The notes beneath the pieces are model-generated. The model searched no databases and was not told where the DNA came from. It saw only the letters and a list, made by a program, of their open reading frames with translations. A program made the position numbers and the translations under genes. Source: Mycoplana dimorpha (GTDB lineage Bacteria > Pseudomonadota > Alphaproteobacteria > Rhizobiales > Rhizobiaceae). Taken from it: DNA of 64,000 nucleotides. Positions 26,589 through 37,323 of this stretch are shown here, one piece after another; positions within the stretch are counted from its first letter, which is position 1; the number at the start of each line of letters is the position of its first letter. The stretch covers positions 372,001-436,000 of the forward strand of contig NZ_PZZZ01000003.1 in assembly GCF_003046475.1 (NCBI RefSeq), given 5' to 3'.

Positions 26589-27770
26589 CTACATCCGCTC
26601 GACGCACATGGCGACACCCATGCCGCCGCCGATGCACAGCGTCGCCAGGCCCTTGGAGGCGCCGCGGCGCTTCATCTCGAACAGCAGCGTGTTGAGGACG
26701 CGCGCGCCGGATGCGCCGATCGGATGGCCGATGGCGATGGCGCCGCCGTTGACGTTGACGATCGACGGATCCCAGCCGAGGTCCTTGTTGACGGCGCAGG
26801 CCTGTGCGGCAAAGGCCTCGTTGGCCTCGACGAGGTCGAGGTCGCCGATCTTCCAGCCGGCCTTCTCCAGCGCCTTGCGCGAGGCGGGAATCGGGCCGGT
26901 GCCCATGATCTGCGGATCGACGCCGGCGGTCGCCCAGGAGACGATGCGGGCAAGCGGCTGGATGCCGCGGCGCGACGCCTCGGCTTCGCTCATCAGCAGC
27001 GCCGCCGCCGCGCCGTCGTTGATGCCCGAAGCATTGGCGGCCGTCACCGTGCCGTCCTTGTCGAAGGCCGGCCGCAGCTTGGTCATCGCGTCCAGTGTGG
27101 CGCCGTGGCGGATATATTCATCGGCGTCGACGACGACGTCGCCCTTGCGGCCCTTGATGGTGAAGGGAACGATCTCGTCCTTGAAGCGTCCCGCCTTCTG
27201 GGCGGCCTCGGCCTTGTTCTGCGAGGCGACGGCGAAGGCATCCTGTTCCTCGCGCGACAGCTGCCACTGCCGGGCGACGTTCTCGGCGGTGATGCCCATG
27301 TGGTAGCCATAGAAGGCATCGGTCAGGCCGTCCTTGATCATCGTATCGATCATCTTGAAGTCGCCCATCTTGACGCCGCCGCGCAGGTGCGCGCAGTGCG
27401 GCGCCATCGACATCGACTCCATGCCGCCGGCGACGACGATGCGCGCATCGCCGGTGGCGATCTGCTGCATGCCGAGGGCGACGGCGCGCAAGCCGGAGCC
27501 GCAGAGCTGGTTCATGCCCCAGGCGGTCTTCTCCTGCGGCACGCCGGCCTTCATCGCCGCCTGTCGGGCGGGATTCTGGCCTTCGCCGGCCGGCAGGACC
27601 TGGCCGAGGATCACTTCGTCGACGTCCTCAGCTGCAACGCCGGCGCGCTCGAGCGCGGCGGAGATCGCCGCCGCACCCAGTTCATGGGCCGGCGTGTTGG
27701 CGAAGGCGCCATTGAAGGAGCCGACTGCGGTCCTGGCCGCGCTTGCAATGACGATGGACGGGGTGCTCAT
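26589..27770 (-). CDS. phbA: Acetyl-CoA C-acetyltransferase (beta-ketothiolase)
   Basis: Condenses two acetyl-CoA into acetoacetyl-CoA, the first step of polyhydroxybutyrate synthesis. 393 residues, the usual PhbA length. Nucleophilic cysteine in [12 protein letters not shown] (about residue 90), [17 protein letters not shown] with the catalytic His, and the terminal CIGGGMGVA with the second Cys are intact. The start at 27770 gives the conserved N-terminus [16 protein letters not shown]. It diverges from phaR and leads into phbB. Confidence 0.96.
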   Translation of the reverse strand: MSTPSIVIASAARTAVGSFNGAFANTPAHELGAAAISAALERAGVAAEDVDEVILGQVLPAGEGQNPARQAAMKAGVPQEKTAWGMNQLCGSGLRAVALGMQQIATGDARIVVAGGMESMSMAPHCAHLRGGVKMGDFKMIDTMIKDGLTDAFYGYHMGITAENVARQWQLSREEQDAFAVASQNKAEAAQKAGRFKDEIVPFTIKGRKGDVVVDADEYIRHGATLDAMTKLRPAFDKDGTVTAANASGINDGAAAALLMSEAEASRRGIQPLARIVSWATAGVDPQIMGTGPIPASRKALEKAGWKIGDLDLVEANEAFAAQACAVNKDLGWDPSIVNVNGGAIAIGHPIGASGARVLNTLLFEMKRRGASKGLATLCIGGGMGVAMCVERM

Positions 27771-28074
27771 AAGCGTTCTTCCTCGCTTGTCGGTCCGGGA
27801 TCGCCAAACCGTCCGGCGGACGGTTGCGCCCGGTCCAAGAATCTCCACACGATTGCCGGGGCAACCGCCTCAAAGCAAAACTGACAAAGCTTCGGGGGAG
27901 AGTCAAACGGCTTGTCTCCGCCCGGTCGGCCGCCCTGAACCGCCGCAGTCGCGCGGAAGGCTTGTTGCGCAGCATTTTCCCGCCGCAACGCACAATTGGA
28001 TTGTCACACCTTTATTTTTGCGGATACTCGCTGCGAGCAGCAAGCCACGGGACGCGGGGATTGAGGAGGCCCAG
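27771..28074. other. Divergent control region between phbA and phaR
   Basis: This 304-bp gap holds no supported gene. A possible phaR promoter is TTGTCA (28001-28006), 16 bases, GATACT (28023-28028). The phaR ribosome site GAGGAG lies at 28063-28068. Promoter boxes for phbA could not be set with confidence. Confidence 0.4.
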
Positions 28075-28653
28075 ATGGCCAAGACCGACGGTCAGATCAC
28101 GATCAAGAAATACGCCAACCGGCGTCTCTACAATACCGGCACGAGCACCTACGTGACGCTCGACGACCTGGCGGAAATGGTGAAGAAGGGGGAGGACTTC
28201 GTCGTCCAGGACGCCAAGTCCGGCGAGGACATCACGCACTCCGTCCTGACCCAGATCATCTTCGAACAGGAATCCAAGACCGGCAACACGCTCCTGCCGA
28301 TCTCCTTCCTGCGCCAGCTGATCAGCTTCTATGGCGACCAGATGCAGATGGTGGTGCCGAGCTATCTCGAACACTCGATGCAGGCCTTCACCGCGCAGCA
28401 GGCGCAGATGCGCGAGCAGATCAACAAGGCCTTCGGCGACACGCCGCTCGGCAAGAACCTGCAGATGCCGATGCAGCTGGTCGAGGAGCAGGTGCGGCGC
28501 AACACCGAAATGTTCCACCAGGCGATGCAGATGTTCTCGCCCTTCATGAGCGCGCCGCCGCCGAAGGAGACGAAGAAGGCCGAGGCCAAGGACCTCGACG
28601 AGCTGAAGGAACAGCTTCGCGCCCTGCAGTCGAAGCTCGACAACCTGAGTTGA
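28075..28653 (+). CDS. phaR: Polyhydroxyalkanoate synthesis repressor PhaR
   Basis: DNA-binding regulator that senses PHB and represses phasin and other granule genes; the S. meliloti homologue is also called AniA and affects carbon flow. 192 residues. The N-terminus ITIKKYANRRLYNTGTSTYV is the PHB_acc_N DNA-binding domain (residues 8-27 onward). A middle PHB accumulation domain follows, with QMREQINKAFGDTPLGKNL, and the end is a Lys/Glu-rich coiled coil (ELKEQLRALQSKLDNL). The start at 28075 has GAGGAG ahead. Divergent from phbAB, which fits its control of that pathway. Confidence 0.95.
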   Translation: MAKTDGQITIKKYANRRLYNTGTSTYVTLDDLAEMVKKGEDFVVQDAKSGEDITHSVLTQIIFEQESKTGNTLLPISFLRQLISFYGDQMQMVVPSYLEHSMQAFTAQQAQMREQINKAFGDTPLGKNLQMPMQLVEEQVRRNTEMFHQAMQMFSPFMSAPPPKETKKAEAKDLDELKEQLRALQSKLDNLS

Positions 28654-28696
28654 GCTCCGGGGTTCCAAGCCTTCTGCTTGGCCGTTCGCGCAAAAG

Positions 28697-28724
28697 AAAA
28701 GGGCCGGTCAATGCCGGCCCTTTT
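28697..28724. terminator. Bidirectional terminator between phaR and rpmF
   Basis: AAAAGGGCCGG and CCGGCCCTTTT form a perfect 11-bp stem with a 6-base loop, with A and T runs on both sides. It can stop phaR on the plus strand and rpmF on the minus strand. Confidence 0.85.
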
Positions 28725-28745
28725 GCAATTTATGTACCGAAAGCG

Positions 28746-28931
28746 TTATGCGCTTTCCTTCGGCGTCAGCACCTGGCGGCCGCGATACATGCCGGTCTTC
28801 AGGTCGATGTGGTGCGGGCGGCGCAGTTCGCCGGAGTTCTTGTCTTCGATGTAGCTCGGAGCCTTGAGGGCGTCGGCGGAGCGGCGCATGCCGCGCTTGG
28901 ACGGGCTCGTTTTTCTTTTCGGTACAGCCAT
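28746..28931 (-). CDS. rpmF: 50S ribosomal protein L32
   Basis: 61-residue ribosomal protein with the conserved start [19 protein letters not shown] and the block [18 protein letters not shown]. It is the zinc-free alphaproteobacterial form: no CXXC pairs are present. The start at 28931 gives the standard MAVPKRK N-terminus; an ATG at 28955 is in frame but not used in the family. Converges with phaR over a shared terminator. Confidence 0.96.
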   Translation of the reverse strand: MAVPKRKTSPSKRGMRRSADALKAPSYIEDKNSGELRRPHHIDLKTGMYRGRQVLTPKESA

Positions 28932-29179
28932 TTCACTACTCCACTGAACGGGCAAACACGTCCCAGGCCACCCAAATGGCCGAAAAAGACATGCATCTAT
29001 CTCGGAAATTTGGCGGGCTTATACATGGCAATTAGCCGCTTGACCAGTCCCCGCGCCGATTTTTTCGCGCCGCTGCCGGGCGTTCGTCCGCCCCGGCGAC
29101 CTCATGCGCTCACCCTGCCCCGCCAGGCCAGTCGCGATTGCGCTGCATCAACCGGGGACGTCGGCGCTCCGGCCTTATG

Positions 29180-29827
29180 TTAGGCCTCGTCTTCCGGAAC
29201 GATCCAGGGCTCGGCGCGGGCGGCCGTTTCCCAGTCCTTCCAGGCCGGCTGCGCCATGACGCGGTCCATGTAGGCCAGTGAGGTCGGGTTGCGGGTGAGC
29301 TCATAGACGTGGAAGCGGTTGACGACGGGCGCGAACATCGCATCGGCGGCCGAGAAGGCGCCGAACAGGAAGGGGCCGCCCGAACGCTCCAGCGCGTCGC
29401 GCCAGATCGCCTCGATGCGGGCGACGTCGTTCAGGACACCGTCGGGCAGGTCGATCGCCCGCTGTGGCCGGCGGATGTTCATCGGGCAGGCGCCGCGCAG
29501 CGCGTGAAAGCCGGCGAGCATTTCCATCGAGACGGAGCGTGCCACCGCCCGTGCCGCCCGATCGGCCGGCCAGATACCGGCGTCAGGGTAGAGCTCGGCA
29601 ACGTATTCGATGATGGCAAGCGACTCCCACACCCGCACCTTGCCGTGATGCAGCACCGGGACGCGGCCGGTCGGGGAGAGTTCCTTGAAGGCCGGATTGC
29701 CTGCGGCGAAATCGAAGGGGATCACCCGGTCCGAAAACGGAATTCCCGCCGCTCGCATCGCAATCCAGGGGCGGAACGACCACGACGAGTAATTCTTGTT
29801 GCCGATATAGAGAATGAGGTCGGACAT
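29180..29827 (-). CDS. Glutathione S-transferase family protein
   Basis: 215 residues. The N-terminal thioredoxin-like domain has ILYIGNKNYSSWSFRPWIAM (residues 5-24) and the cis-Pro glutathione site TGRVPVLHHG, with ESLAII following. The C-terminal helical domain includes FLFGAFSAADAMFAPV. The NYSSWSLRP-type start resembles a bacterial GST group linked to maleylacetoacetate isomerase-like folds, but the substrate is not known. The start at 29827 begins the conserved strand. Confidence 0.9.
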   Translation of the reverse strand: MSDLILYIGNKNYSSWSFRPWIAMRAAGIPFSDRVIPFDFAAGNPAFKELSPTGRVPVLHHGKVRVWESLAIIEYVAELYPDAGIWPADRAARAVARSVSMEMLAGFHALRGACPMNIRRPQRAIDLPDGVLNDVARIEAIWRDALERSGGPFLFGAFSAADAMFAPVVNRFHVYELTRNPTSLAYMDRVMAQPAWKDWETAARAEPWIVPEDEA

Positions 29828-29898
29828 TGCGGCTCCCGTTTGTCTTCGGCCTGAGTCTAGAACCCCTGCCCGATCAGTGCCAATGAAAAGGCCTGAAC

Positions 29899-30675
29899 TC
29901 AATCATAAAGGCATCTGATGTATTCGCCGGACCGGCTGGCGCGGCGTTCGATGACAGTGGCGAGCCGTTTGAGCCCGCGCCCCGGCTTGCCGGCGTTGCG
30001 GTCGATCGGGTTGGGCAGCGAAACGGCGAGCAGCGCGGCCTGGCGCCGCGACAGCTTGCTGGCGGGGACGTCGAAATGATGCCGGGCGGCGGCCTCGATG
30101 CCGTAGATGCCGGGCCCCCATTCGGCGATGTTGAGGTAGATTTCCATCGTCCGCCGCTTGCTCCAGACGAGATCGGCGGCGACGGCAAGCGGCAGTTCCA
30201 GCGCCTTGCGCACGAAGGAGCGGCCGTTCCAGAGATAGAGGTTCTTGACCGTCTGCATCGGGATCGTGCTGGCGCCGCGCGTCGGTTCACCGTCGAGCGC
30301 ATCGTTGACGACGCCCCGCATCTCGGCCCAATCGACGCCGCCGTGGCGGCAGAACTGGCCGTCCTCCGACATCATCACCGATTGCACGAGCACCGGCGCG
30401 ATATCCTCGAAGTTCACCCATTGGCGGTCATAGCCCCGCAGGGTCGCGAGATCGGCGAGCATCAGGGTCGAGACCGGACGGACGAAGCCGAGGGCGTAGA
30501 CTGGAATCAGCAGGTACGGCAGGGCCAGCAGCGAGACCAGCACCAACGCCGTCTTCCTCCAGCCGCGCCGCAGGCGGCGGGTCAAGCCCTTGTCCTCGCC
30601 CGTGTCGGATTCACCGGCGTCCAGCTGCCTGGCATCGAGTTCCGCCTCTGCGCGTGGTTCCGGTGCGATCTCCAA
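29899..30675 (-). CDS. mtgA: Monofunctional biosynthetic peptidoglycan transglycosylase
   Basis: GT51 enzyme that polymerises lipid II into glycan strands without a transpeptidase domain. 258 residues: an acidic N-terminal tail, one membrane anchor ([20 protein letters not shown], about 43-62), then the catalytic block [18 protein letters not shown] with the essential Glu, [17 protein letters not shown] and [25 protein letters not shown] replaces the more common RGGST. It is divergent from ispA and ends 71 bp ahead of the GST start. Confidence 0.94.
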   Translation of the reverse strand: MEIAPEPRAEAELDARQLDAGESDTGEDKGLTRRLRRGWRKTALVLVSLLALPYLLIPVYALGFVRPVSTLMLADLATLRGYDRQWVNFEDIAPVLVQSVMMSEDGQFCRHGGVDWAEMRGVVNDALDGEPTRGASTIPMQTVKNLYLWNGRSFVRKALELPLAVAADLVWSKRRTMEIYLNIAEWGPGIYGIEAAARHHFDVPASKLSRRQAALLAVSLPNPIDRNAGKPGRGLKRLATVIERRASRSGEYIRCLYD

Positions 30676-30816
30676 GGGCGTCCTCTCGCCGTTCTGCGGT
30701 TACATACCGTCATGACGCCCGATTTGCCAGTGGTTGCACCGAAACTTTGCCGCAGCCGATGCGGCTGTTCGACCTTCGCCGTTGCCTATCGGGCCGCCTC
30801 ATGCCAAAGAGCCCGC

Positions 30817-31734
30817 ATGACCAGCCAATCCCCCCTTTTCAGGAAGCGCCTGAAGTCGAACGCAGAGAACGTCGAGGCCGCGCTCGCCGGCCTGCTGTCG
30901 GGCGAAGTCCGTGCCGGCGAGATCGCGCGGCCGGAGCGCCTGCTGGCTGCCATCCGGCACGGCGTGCTCAATGGCGGCAAGCGGCTGCGGCCGTTCCTCG
31001 TGATCGAATCGGCGGCGCTGTTTGGCGACGCCTTCGCGCCGGCGGCGCTGCGGATCGGTGCGGCGCTCGAATGCGTCCACTGCTACTCGCTGGTCCACGA
31101 CGATCTGCCGGCGATGGATGACGACGACCTGCGCCGCGGCCAGCCGACCGTGCATGTCGCCTTTGACGAGGCGGCGGCGATACTCGCCGGCGACAGCCTG
31201 CTGACGCTCGCCTTCGAGACGATCGCCGCGCCCGAGACCGCGCTTTCCGACCGGATCAAGACCGAGCTGGTCCTGTCGCTGGCGCGCGCCGCCGGCATCG
31301 GCGGCATGGCGGGCGGGCAGGCGCTGGACCTCGCCGCCGAGAAAATGGCGCCCGACGAGGCGGGCATCGTGACGCTGCAGGCGATGAAGACGGGTGCGCT
31401 GATCCGCTTCGCCTGCGAGGCAGGCGCGATCATCGCCGATGCCGACGGCGCCACGCGCGCACGGCTCAGGCGTTACGGCGAGACCGTGGGTCTTGCCTTC
31501 CAGCTCGCCGACGACCTGCTCGACCTGACGGCGGATGCCGAGACCATGGGCAAGGCCACCGGCAAGGATGCGGCGCGCGGCAAGGGCACGCTCGTCGCGC
31601 TCAAGGGCCAGGAATGGGCCGAAAGGCGGCTGGGCGAACTGGTGGACGAGGCCCAAGCCCTGCTTGCGCCGTTCGGCGAACGCTCCGCCATACTTGTCGA
31701 GGCCGCCCGCTTCATCGCCAACCGCAGGAGCTGA
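30817..31734 (+). CDS. ispA: Polyprenyl synthetase, farnesyl diphosphate synthase type
   Basis: 305-residue prenyltransferase making farnesyl diphosphate from IPP and DMAPP/GPP. First Asp-rich motif [10 protein letters not shown] (in [18 protein letters not shown]) and second motif LADDLLD, plus [10 protein letters not shown] near residue 50 and GGQALDL. The insertion DLPAMD in the first motif and short aromatic spacing fit the short-chain (IspA) type. The start at 30817 is the first plausible ATG upstream of the conserved core. It runs straight into hisC with 4 bp between, which suggests co-transcription. Confidence 0.92.
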   Translation: MTSQSPLFRKRLKSNAENVEAALAGLLSGEVRAGEIARPERLLAAIRHGVLNGGKRLRPFLVIESAALFGDAFAPAALRIGAALECVHCYSLVHDDLPAMDDDDLRRGQPTVHVAFDEAAAILAGDSLLTLAFETIAAPETALSDRIKTELVLSLARAAGIGGMAGGQALDLAAEKMAPDEAGIVTLQAMKTGALIRFACEAGAIIADADGATRARLRRYGETVGLAFQLADDLLDLTADAETMGKATGKDAARGKGTLVALKGQEWAERRLGELVDEAQALLAPFGERSAILVEAARFIANRRS

Positions 31735-31738
31735 TCGC

Positions 31739-32794
31739 ATGAGCAAGTTCTGGTCGCCAGTCGTCGCGACGCTGAAGCCCTATGTGGCCGGCGAGCAGCC
31801 GCGCATCGCCAATCTCGTCAAGCTGAACACCAACGAGAATCCCTACGGCCCCTCGCCGAAGGCGATCGCCGCGATGCAGGCAGCGGTAGCCGACAGCCTG
31901 AAGCTCTACCCCGATCCGTCGGCGCTTCACTTGCGGGAAGCGATCGCGAAGACCTATGGCGTTGCGCCGGACGAGGTGTTTGTCGGCAACGGCTCGGACG
32001 AGGTGCTGGCGCACGCCTTTGCCGCACTGCTGAAGCACGACAGGCCGCTGCTCTACCCGGACATCACCTACAGCTTCTACCCGACCTATTGCGGGCTGTT
32101 CGGCATCGAGGCCGTCGAGGTGCCGCTGAGAGACGACTATACGATCGACGTCGCCGACTACCGGCGCGATTGCGGGGCGATCATCCTGCCGAACCCGAAC
32201 GCACCGACGGGGATCGGCCTGCCGCTGTCGGCCATCGAGGCGATCGTCGCCGAGCACCCGGACCAGCCGGTGGTGATCGACGAGGCCTATATCGATTTCG
32301 GCGGCGAGAGCGCGATCCCGCTGACGCGCAAATACGACAACCTGCTCGTCGTGCACACGCTCTCGAAGTCGCGCTCGCTCGCCGGCCTCCGCGTCGGCTA
32401 TGCGGTCGGCCAGCGGCCGCTGATCGACGCGTTGGAGCGGGTGAAGGACAGCTTCAATTCCTATCCGCTCGATCGTGTGGCGCAGGCAGGTGCCACGGCG
32501 GCGATCGAGGACGTCGCCTGGTTTGACGAGACGCGCAGGAAGGTGATGGAATCGCGCGAGCGGGTCACCGGCGCGCTGCGCCAGCGCGGCTTCGAGGTGC
32601 TGCCGTCGCAGGCGAACTTCGTCTTCGCCCGCCATCCCGGCCACAGCGGCGCGGATCTGGCAAAAGCTCTGCGCGAGCGCGCCGTGCTGGTGCGCCACTT
32701 CGCCAAGCCGCGCATCTCGGACTTTTTGCGCATTACGATCGGCACGCCCGAAGAGTGCGACCGGCTGATCGCGGCACTCGAGGAGATCGTCTGA
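31739..32794 (+). CDS. hisC: Histidinol-phosphate aminotransferase
   Basis: PLP-dependent class I/II aminotransferase of histidine synthesis, 351 residues. Motifs: [13 protein letters not shown] (residues 28-40), [27 protein letters not shown] and the PLP lysine K210 in [15 protein letters not shown]. The start at 31739 is used since the protein then begins [18 protein letters not shown], and the frame upstream of it belongs to ispA. Some rhizobial HisC proteins also act in aromatic amino-acid transamination. Confidence 0.94.
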   Translation: MSKFWSPVVATLKPYVAGEQPRIANLVKLNTNENPYGPSPKAIAAMQAAVADSLKLYPDPSALHLREAIAKTYGVAPDEVFVGNGSDEVLAHAFAALLKHDRPLLYPDITYSFYPTYCGLFGIEAVEVPLRDDYTIDVADYRRDCGAIILPNPNAPTGIGLPLSAIEAIVAEHPDQPVVIDEAYIDFGGESAIPLTRKYDNLLVVHTLSKSRSLAGLRVGYAVGQRPLIDALERVKDSFNSYPLDRVAQAGATAAIEDVAWFDETRRKVMESRERVTGALRQRGFEVLPSQANFVFARHPGHSGADLAKALRERAVLVRHFAKPRISDFLRITIGTPEECDRLIAALEEIV

Positions 32795-32918
32795 GCGCTC
32801 ACGCGCCGGCGAGGGTCTCGCTAAAGGCGCTGGGGCGGTTCAGTCGGGGAGGGGCTACCCTGCGGCGTTCGCCCGATCAGTCCCCACCGTATGCGGCTGC
32901 CCGCAGCGAGGCGACCAG

Positions 32919-34172
32919 CTACTCCGCCGCCGCCTGCCCGGCGCCAAACCGCTTCTCGATATAGTCGGCGACCAGCGCCTCGAACTCGCCGGCGATGTTG
33001 GCGCCGCGCAGCGTCATCGCCTTCTTGCCGTCGATATAGACGGGGGCGGCCGGCAGTTCGCCGGTGCCGGGCAGCGAGATGCCGATGTCGGCGTGCTTGC
33101 TCTCGCCCGGGCCGTTGACGATGCAGCCCATGACGGCGACCTTCAGCGCTTCGACGCCCGGATACTTCTCCCGCCAGACCGGCATGTTCTTGCGGATGTC
33201 GTCCTGGATCTTCTGGGCGAGCTCCTGGAACACGGTCGAGGTGGTGCGGCCGCAGCCGGGGCAGGCGGCGACGACGGGCACGAACTGGCGGAAACCCATG
33301 ACCTGCAGCAGTTCCTGCGCCACCTGCACCTCGCGGGTGCGGTCGCCGCCGGGCTCGGGGGTGAGCGAGATGCGGATGGTGTCGCCGATGCCCTGCTGCA
33401 TCAGGATGCCGAGCGAGGCTGACGAGGCGACGATGCCTTTGGTGCCCATGCCGGCCTCGGTGAGGCCGAGATGCAGGGCATGGTCTGAGCGGGCCGACAG
33501 CATGGCATAGACGGCGATCAGGTCCTGCACGTTGCTGACCTTGGCCGACAGGATGATCTTGTTGCGCGGCAGGCCGATTTCCTCGGCAAGCTCGGCGGAG
33601 AGAAGCGCCGACTGGCAGATCGCCTCGCGCATCACCTGCTGGGCGGTGAGCGGAAAGCCCTTCTCCTGGTTCTCGTCCATCAGCCGGGTCAGCAGTTCCT
33701 GGTCGAGCGAGCCCCAGTTGACGCCGATGCGCACCGGCTTGTCGTGGCGGATCGCCGTCTCGATGATCGCGCCGAACTGCCGGTCCTTCTTGTCCTTGAA
33801 GCCGACATTGCCGGGATTGATGCGGTACTTGGCGAGCGCCTCGGCGCAGGCCGGGTGGTCGGCGAGCAGCTTGTGGCCGATGTAGTGGAAGTCGCCGACG
33901 AGCGGCACGTCCATGCCGAGACGCAGCAGCCGCTCGCGAATCTTCGGCACGGCGGCAGCACTCTCGTCGCGGTCGACTGTGATGCGCACGATCTCCGAAC
34001 CGGCGCGGAACAGGGCGGCCACCTGCGCGACCGTCGCGTCGATATCGGCCGTATCGGTGTTGGTCATCGACTGCACGACCACCGGCGCCCCGCCGCCGAC
34101 CAGCACGCCGCCGACGTCGACGCCGACGGAGCGGCGGCGCGGCTTGGGTTCGAAATCGAAGGAGAAGGACAT
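32919..34172 (-). CDS. ispG: 4-hydroxy-3-methylbut-2-enyl-diphosphate synthase
   Basis: Iron-sulphur enzyme of the MEP isoprenoid pathway, 417 residues. The [4Fe-4S] cysteines are in CPGCGRTT and in [11 protein letters not shown]; the N-terminus has [20 protein letters not shown] and [12 protein letters not shown]. The start at 34172 matches the usual N-terminus. It converges with hisC. The nearby ispA means two isoprenoid genes lie within 3.4 kb, but on opposite strands. Confidence 0.96.
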   Translation of the reverse strand: MSFSFDFEPKPRRRSVGVDVGGVLVGGGAPVVVQSMTNTDTADIDATVAQVAALFRAGSEIVRITVDRDESAAAVPKIRERLLRLGMDVPLVGDFHYIGHKLLADHPACAEALAKYRINPGNVGFKDKKDRQFGAIIETAIRHDKPVRIGVNWGSLDQELLTRLMDENQEKGFPLTAQQVMREAICQSALLSAELAEEIGLPRNKIILSAKVSNVQDLIAVYAMLSARSDHALHLGLTEAGMGTKGIVASSASLGILMQQGIGDTIRISLTPEPGGDRTREVQVAQELLQVMGFRQFVPVVAACPGCGRTTSTVFQELAQKIQDDIRKNMPVWREKYPGVEALKVAVMGCIVNGPGESKHADIGISLPGTGELPAAPVYIDGKKAMTLRGANIAGEFEALVADYIEKRFGAGQAAAE

Positions 34173-34338
34173 GCGGGCCTCGTCTCGGCGGAAATGAAGG
34201 CGGCGTCTTAGCGCCGGAATGTGACAGTTTGCCGGCGGTTGATCGTCCATCAGGTGGAACAGGAAACGCGGCTTGTCAACCGCCGCGGCGGCACAGGAGG
34301 CAACGCCGACGGCGCAGGCGGTCCGGCCGGCCTTGTCC

Positions 34339-35526
34339 TCAATGCGTCTGTCGTACATCGGCATGCACGGCGTGCCTGGAAAGCAGCAGCACCACAACCA
34401 ACAGCAGCGGCAGCATCGAGAACACCCAGGCAAAGCCCGTGTGCTCGGCGATGAAGCCGATCGAGGAGGGTGCGAAGAGGGAGCCGGAATAGCCCATCAC
34501 CGTCGTCACCGAAAGGGCCACCCCTTGCGCAAAGCCTGGAAGGTTGCCGGCGGCCGAAAAAGCGATCGGCACCATGTTGGCGATGCCGATGCCGCAGATG
34601 GCAAAGCCCGCCATCGCCACATAGGCGTTCGGCGCGAAGCCGGCGAGCGCCATGCCGACGATGGCAAAGATAGTGGAAACGCGCAGCGTCTTCACGGCAC
34701 CGAAGCGGTCGCGGATATGGTCGCCGGCAAAGCGCATGACGGCCATGGTGCCGGAGAAGGCGCCGAAGGCGAGGCCGGACAGCGCCAGCGACGCGCCGAG
34801 TTCGTCGCGCACATAGAGCGCGCTCCAGTCGAGGATCGCCCCTTCCGGAACCATGCTGAACAGCGCCATGATGCCGATCAGCCAGGGCAGCGGCGACAGC
34901 GGCAGCCGCGCCTTCCGGTGGGCTTCTGCCACGTGCGGCTTGTCGGCCAGGACCGAGGTCCAGACGGCGGCAAGGCCGGCCAGCGCCACTCCGGTCACCA
35001 CGGCCGCCTGCCCGAGCCCGCCGATCGTTTCGATCAGGAAGCCGCCGGTGGTGGCGCCGAGGAAGGCGCCAAGGCTCCAGAAGGCGTGGCAGGAGGACAT
35101 GATCGCCCGCCGCATCGATTTCTCCACCTCGACTGCATTGGCATTCATGGAGACGTCCATGGCGCCGGCCAGGCCGCCGAAGAGGAAGATGAAGACGGCG
35201 CTGATCCAGATGTTCGGTGCAAGCGACAGCAGAAGCAAGGTCGGCAGGAAGGCGGTCGCTGCCGCCTTCACGGTCCACGCGCTGCCGAAGCGGGCGATCA
35301 GGATGCCGGCGATCGGCATCAGCACCAGCGAGCCGACGCCGAAGCAGACGATCATCAGGCCAAGCTGGGATTCGCTCAAGGAAAGGCGGCTTGCGAATTC
35401 GGGGATCTTCGTTGCCCAGGCGCCGATGAAGATGCCGTTCAACAGGAACAGGCCGGACACGGCAATGCGGGTGGCCGGAAAGTAGGCCGATCTTGTTCTC
35501 GAGGCCGTGGTCTCTTGCGTGCTCAT
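34339..35526 (-). CDS. MFS transporter
   Basis: 395 residues with twelve predicted membrane segments of the major facilitator fold, starting [20 protein letters not shown]. The loop 2-3 motif is seen as [14 protein letters not shown], and [23 protein letters not shown] resembles the YbjJ/FucP-like branch. The substrate is not known. Its start at 35526 is 49 bp after the stop of the DeoR regulator on the same strand, so the regulator probably controls it; DeoR proteins usually sense sugar phosphates. Confidence 0.85.
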   Translation of the reverse strand: MSTQETTASRTRSAYFPATRIAVSGLFLLNGIFIGAWATKIPEFASRLSLSESQLGLMIVCFGVGSLVLMPIAGILIARFGSAWTVKAAATAFLPTLLLLSLAPNIWISAVFIFLFGGLAGAMDVSMNANAVEVEKSMRRAIMSSCHAFWSLGAFLGATTGGFLIETIGGLGQAAVVTGVALAGLAAVWTSVLADKPHVAEAHRKARLPLSPLPWLIGIMALFSMVPEGAILDWSALYVRDELGASLALSGLAFGAFSGTMAVMRFAGDHIRDRFGAVKTLRVSTIFAIVGMALAGFAPNAYVAMAGFAICGIGIANMVPIAFSAAGNLPGFAQGVALSVTTVMGYSGSLFAPSSIGFIAEHTGFAWVFSMLPLLLVVVLLLSRHAVHADVRQTH

Positions 35527-35575
35527 TTCAAATCCAAACGTTGTAAAGGCGATCTGGGCGGCCGGCCCTTCTAAG

Positions 35576-36394
35576 TCAGTTCGACCCGATGTTCTTCTGG
35601 TGTCCGGTCCCGCGTGTGGCAGGGGGATCGGCGCGGGTGACGCGGATGCCGGCGGCGGCGCAATCGGCGACCTCCTGCTCGTCCGCATCGGCCTCGAACA
35701 CGGCGTGGCTCAACGCTGCGGGCCCGATCACCGCATAGGGCGCCGCCATGCCGAGCTTGTCGTTGGTGACGGCGATCGATACGGCGCGGCTGCGCTGCGC
35801 CACAAAGCGCTTGAATTCGGCCTCCTCGAAGCTGTCGGCGGTGACGCCGGCGTCGGGGTGCAGGCCGCAGACGCCAAGGATGCAGAGATCCGGCCGCAGC
35901 GCCTCGGCATCGCGCAACGCCTTGGCGCCGGTCGCCGCACCCGTCTTCCTGTCGATCGGGCCGCCGATCTGGATGACGTCGATGCCGGGCGTGTCGATGA
36001 GGGCGGCGGCGATGGCCGGGGCGTTTGTCGCGATCGTCAGGCTCCTGTCCGGCGGCATGGCCCGGGCGATCGACAGATTGGTGCTGCCGGCGTCGAGAAA
36101 GACGGTCATGCCAGGGGCTACGAGCGAAACGGTGGCGTGGGCCAACGCCGTCTTGCGCTCCACGTCGGCGGTGACCCGTTGGCTGAACGACGGGGCGGGG
36201 CCTAGTGGCAGTGCACCGCCGTAGACGCGCCGGCACAGGCCGGCGGCGGCCATCTCGCGCAGATCGCGGCGGATCGTGTCCTCCGAAACGCCCAGTTCGG
36301 CCGCGAGCTCGGCCGAAATGACCCGGCCATCGCGGCCGATCCGGTCTTGGATGAGCCTGTGCCGCTCGCCGAGAAGCAGTTCGCTGATCGACAT
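35576..36394 (-). CDS. DeoR-family transcriptional regulator
   Basis: 272 residues. The N-terminal helix-turn-helix reads ISAELAAELGVSEDTIRRDL (about 26-45), followed by RRVYGGAL, and the C-terminal sugar-phosphate sensing domain has TVFLDAGSTN, IGGPID and SIAVTNDKLG. DeoR proteins generally repress sugar-use genes until a phosphorylated sugar binds. The start at 36394 is preferred to 36406 by length. It sits upstream of the MFS gene in one unit. A run of short inverted GCAC/GTGC and TGCAT words upstream (36410-36440) could be its operator. Confidence 0.88.
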   Translation of the reverse strand: MSISELLLGERHRLIQDRIGRDGRVISAELAAELGVSEDTIRRDLREMAAAGLCRRVYGGALPLGPAPSFSQRVTADVERKTALAHATVSLVAPGMTVFLDAGSTNLSIARAMPPDRSLTIATNAPAIAAALIDTPGIDVIQIGGPIDRKTGAATGAKALRDAEALRPDLCILGVCGLHPDAGVTADSFEEAEFKRFVAQRSRAVSIAVTNDKLGMAAPYAVIGPAALSHAVFEADADEQEVADCAAAGIRVTRADPPATRGTGHQKNIGSN

Positions 36395-36518
36395 CGATTC
36401 CCTCAATCATGCATGATCGTGCACAAATATGCACAATCCGTCACAATGATCAAGCCATGAGCGGCCGTTCGCCGGCAGATCCGACCATTTCGGCGAAATG
36501 CCGAGAGCACAAACGAAA

Positions 36519-36540
36519 ACCCCGCCGTTATCGGCGGGGT
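36519..36540 (-). terminator. Intrinsic terminator of the BI-1 family gene
   Basis: ACCCCGCCG and CGGCGGGGT form a 9-bp stem with a TTAT-type loop, followed by TTTTCGTTT on the minus strand. It lies 37 bp after the stop of the BI-1 gene. Confidence 0.75.
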
Positions 36541-36576
36541 CGTTGTCGTCCATCCTGCCCTTGGGCGGATATTTCG

Positions 36577-37320
36577 TTAGTCGTTGCGGTTTCCGAGGAA
36601 ACGCAGCAGGAACAGGAACAGGTTGACGAAGTCGAGGTACAGCGTCAGCGCGCCCATGATCGCCTTGCGACCGGCCACGGCGACCTCGTCGGCCTCGTAG
36701 TACATTTCCTTGATCTTCTGCGTGTCCCAGGCGGTCAGGCCGGCAAAGACCAGAACGCCGATCGCGGAGATCGCAAAGTCGAGCGCCGAAGACTGCAGGA
36801 AGATGTTGACCAGCGAGGCGATGATCAGGCCGAACAGGCCCATCACCATGAACGAGCCCATGGCCGAGAGGTCACGCTTTGTGGTGTAGCCGTAGAGCGA
36901 CAGCCCGCCGAAGGCCGCGGCCGAGACGAAGAACGTCTGGACGATGCTGGCACCGGTATAGATCAGGAAGATCGACGACAGAGACAGGCCCATCAGGCCG
37001 GCATAGACCCAGAACGTCGTCTGCGCGGCGGAGACGCTCATCGTGTGGATGCGGAAGCTCAGGAAGAACACCAGCGCCAGGGGAGCCAGGATCACCACCC
37101 ACTTCAGCGGGCTTACATAGATCGCCTGACCGAATGCGGTCAGCTGGCCGCCCGAGAACGCCGCCTGCGAGGCGAAGAACGCGACGAGACCGGTGATCGC
37201 CAGCCCGAGTGCCATCAGGTTGTAGACCTTGAGCATATAGGCGCGAAGACCTTCGTCGACGACGGCGCCGGCTTGCGTGCCGGTCGTCACCCGGGTCTGG
37301 TAGTTGCGGAAATCAGCCAT
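36577..37320 (-). CDS. Bax inhibitor-1 / YbhL family membrane protein
   Basis: 247 residues with seven predicted membrane segments. Family features: the N-terminal YNLMALGLAITGLVAFF, GLMGLSLSSIFLIYTG, FGGLSLYGYTTKRDLS and the terminal YLDFVNLFLFLLRFLGN. Members are pH-sensitive calcium-leak channels in some bacteria (BsYetJ); the physiological role in rhizobia is not set. The 5' region carries a candidate ybhL leader RNA, a motif described upstream of ybhL genes of alphaproteobacteria. Confidence 0.92.
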   Translation of the reverse strand: MADFRNYQTRVTTGTQAGAVVDEGLRAYMLKVYNLMALGLAITGLVAFFASQAAFSGGQLTAFGQAIYVSPLKWVVILAPLALVFFLSFRIHTMSVSAAQTTFWVYAGLMGLSLSSIFLIYTGASIVQTFFVSAAAFGGLSLYGYTTKRDLSAMGSFMVMGLFGLIIASLVNIFLQSSALDFAISAIGVLVFAGLTAWDTQKIKEMYYEADEVAVAGRKAIMGALTLYLDFVNLFLFLLRFLGNRND

Positions 37321-37323
37321 TTT

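Noticed and set aside
30076-31734. Plus-strand frame of 552 codons containing ispA
   Set aside because: The first 247 codons lie opposite mtgA and lack protein character; ispA starts at 30817.
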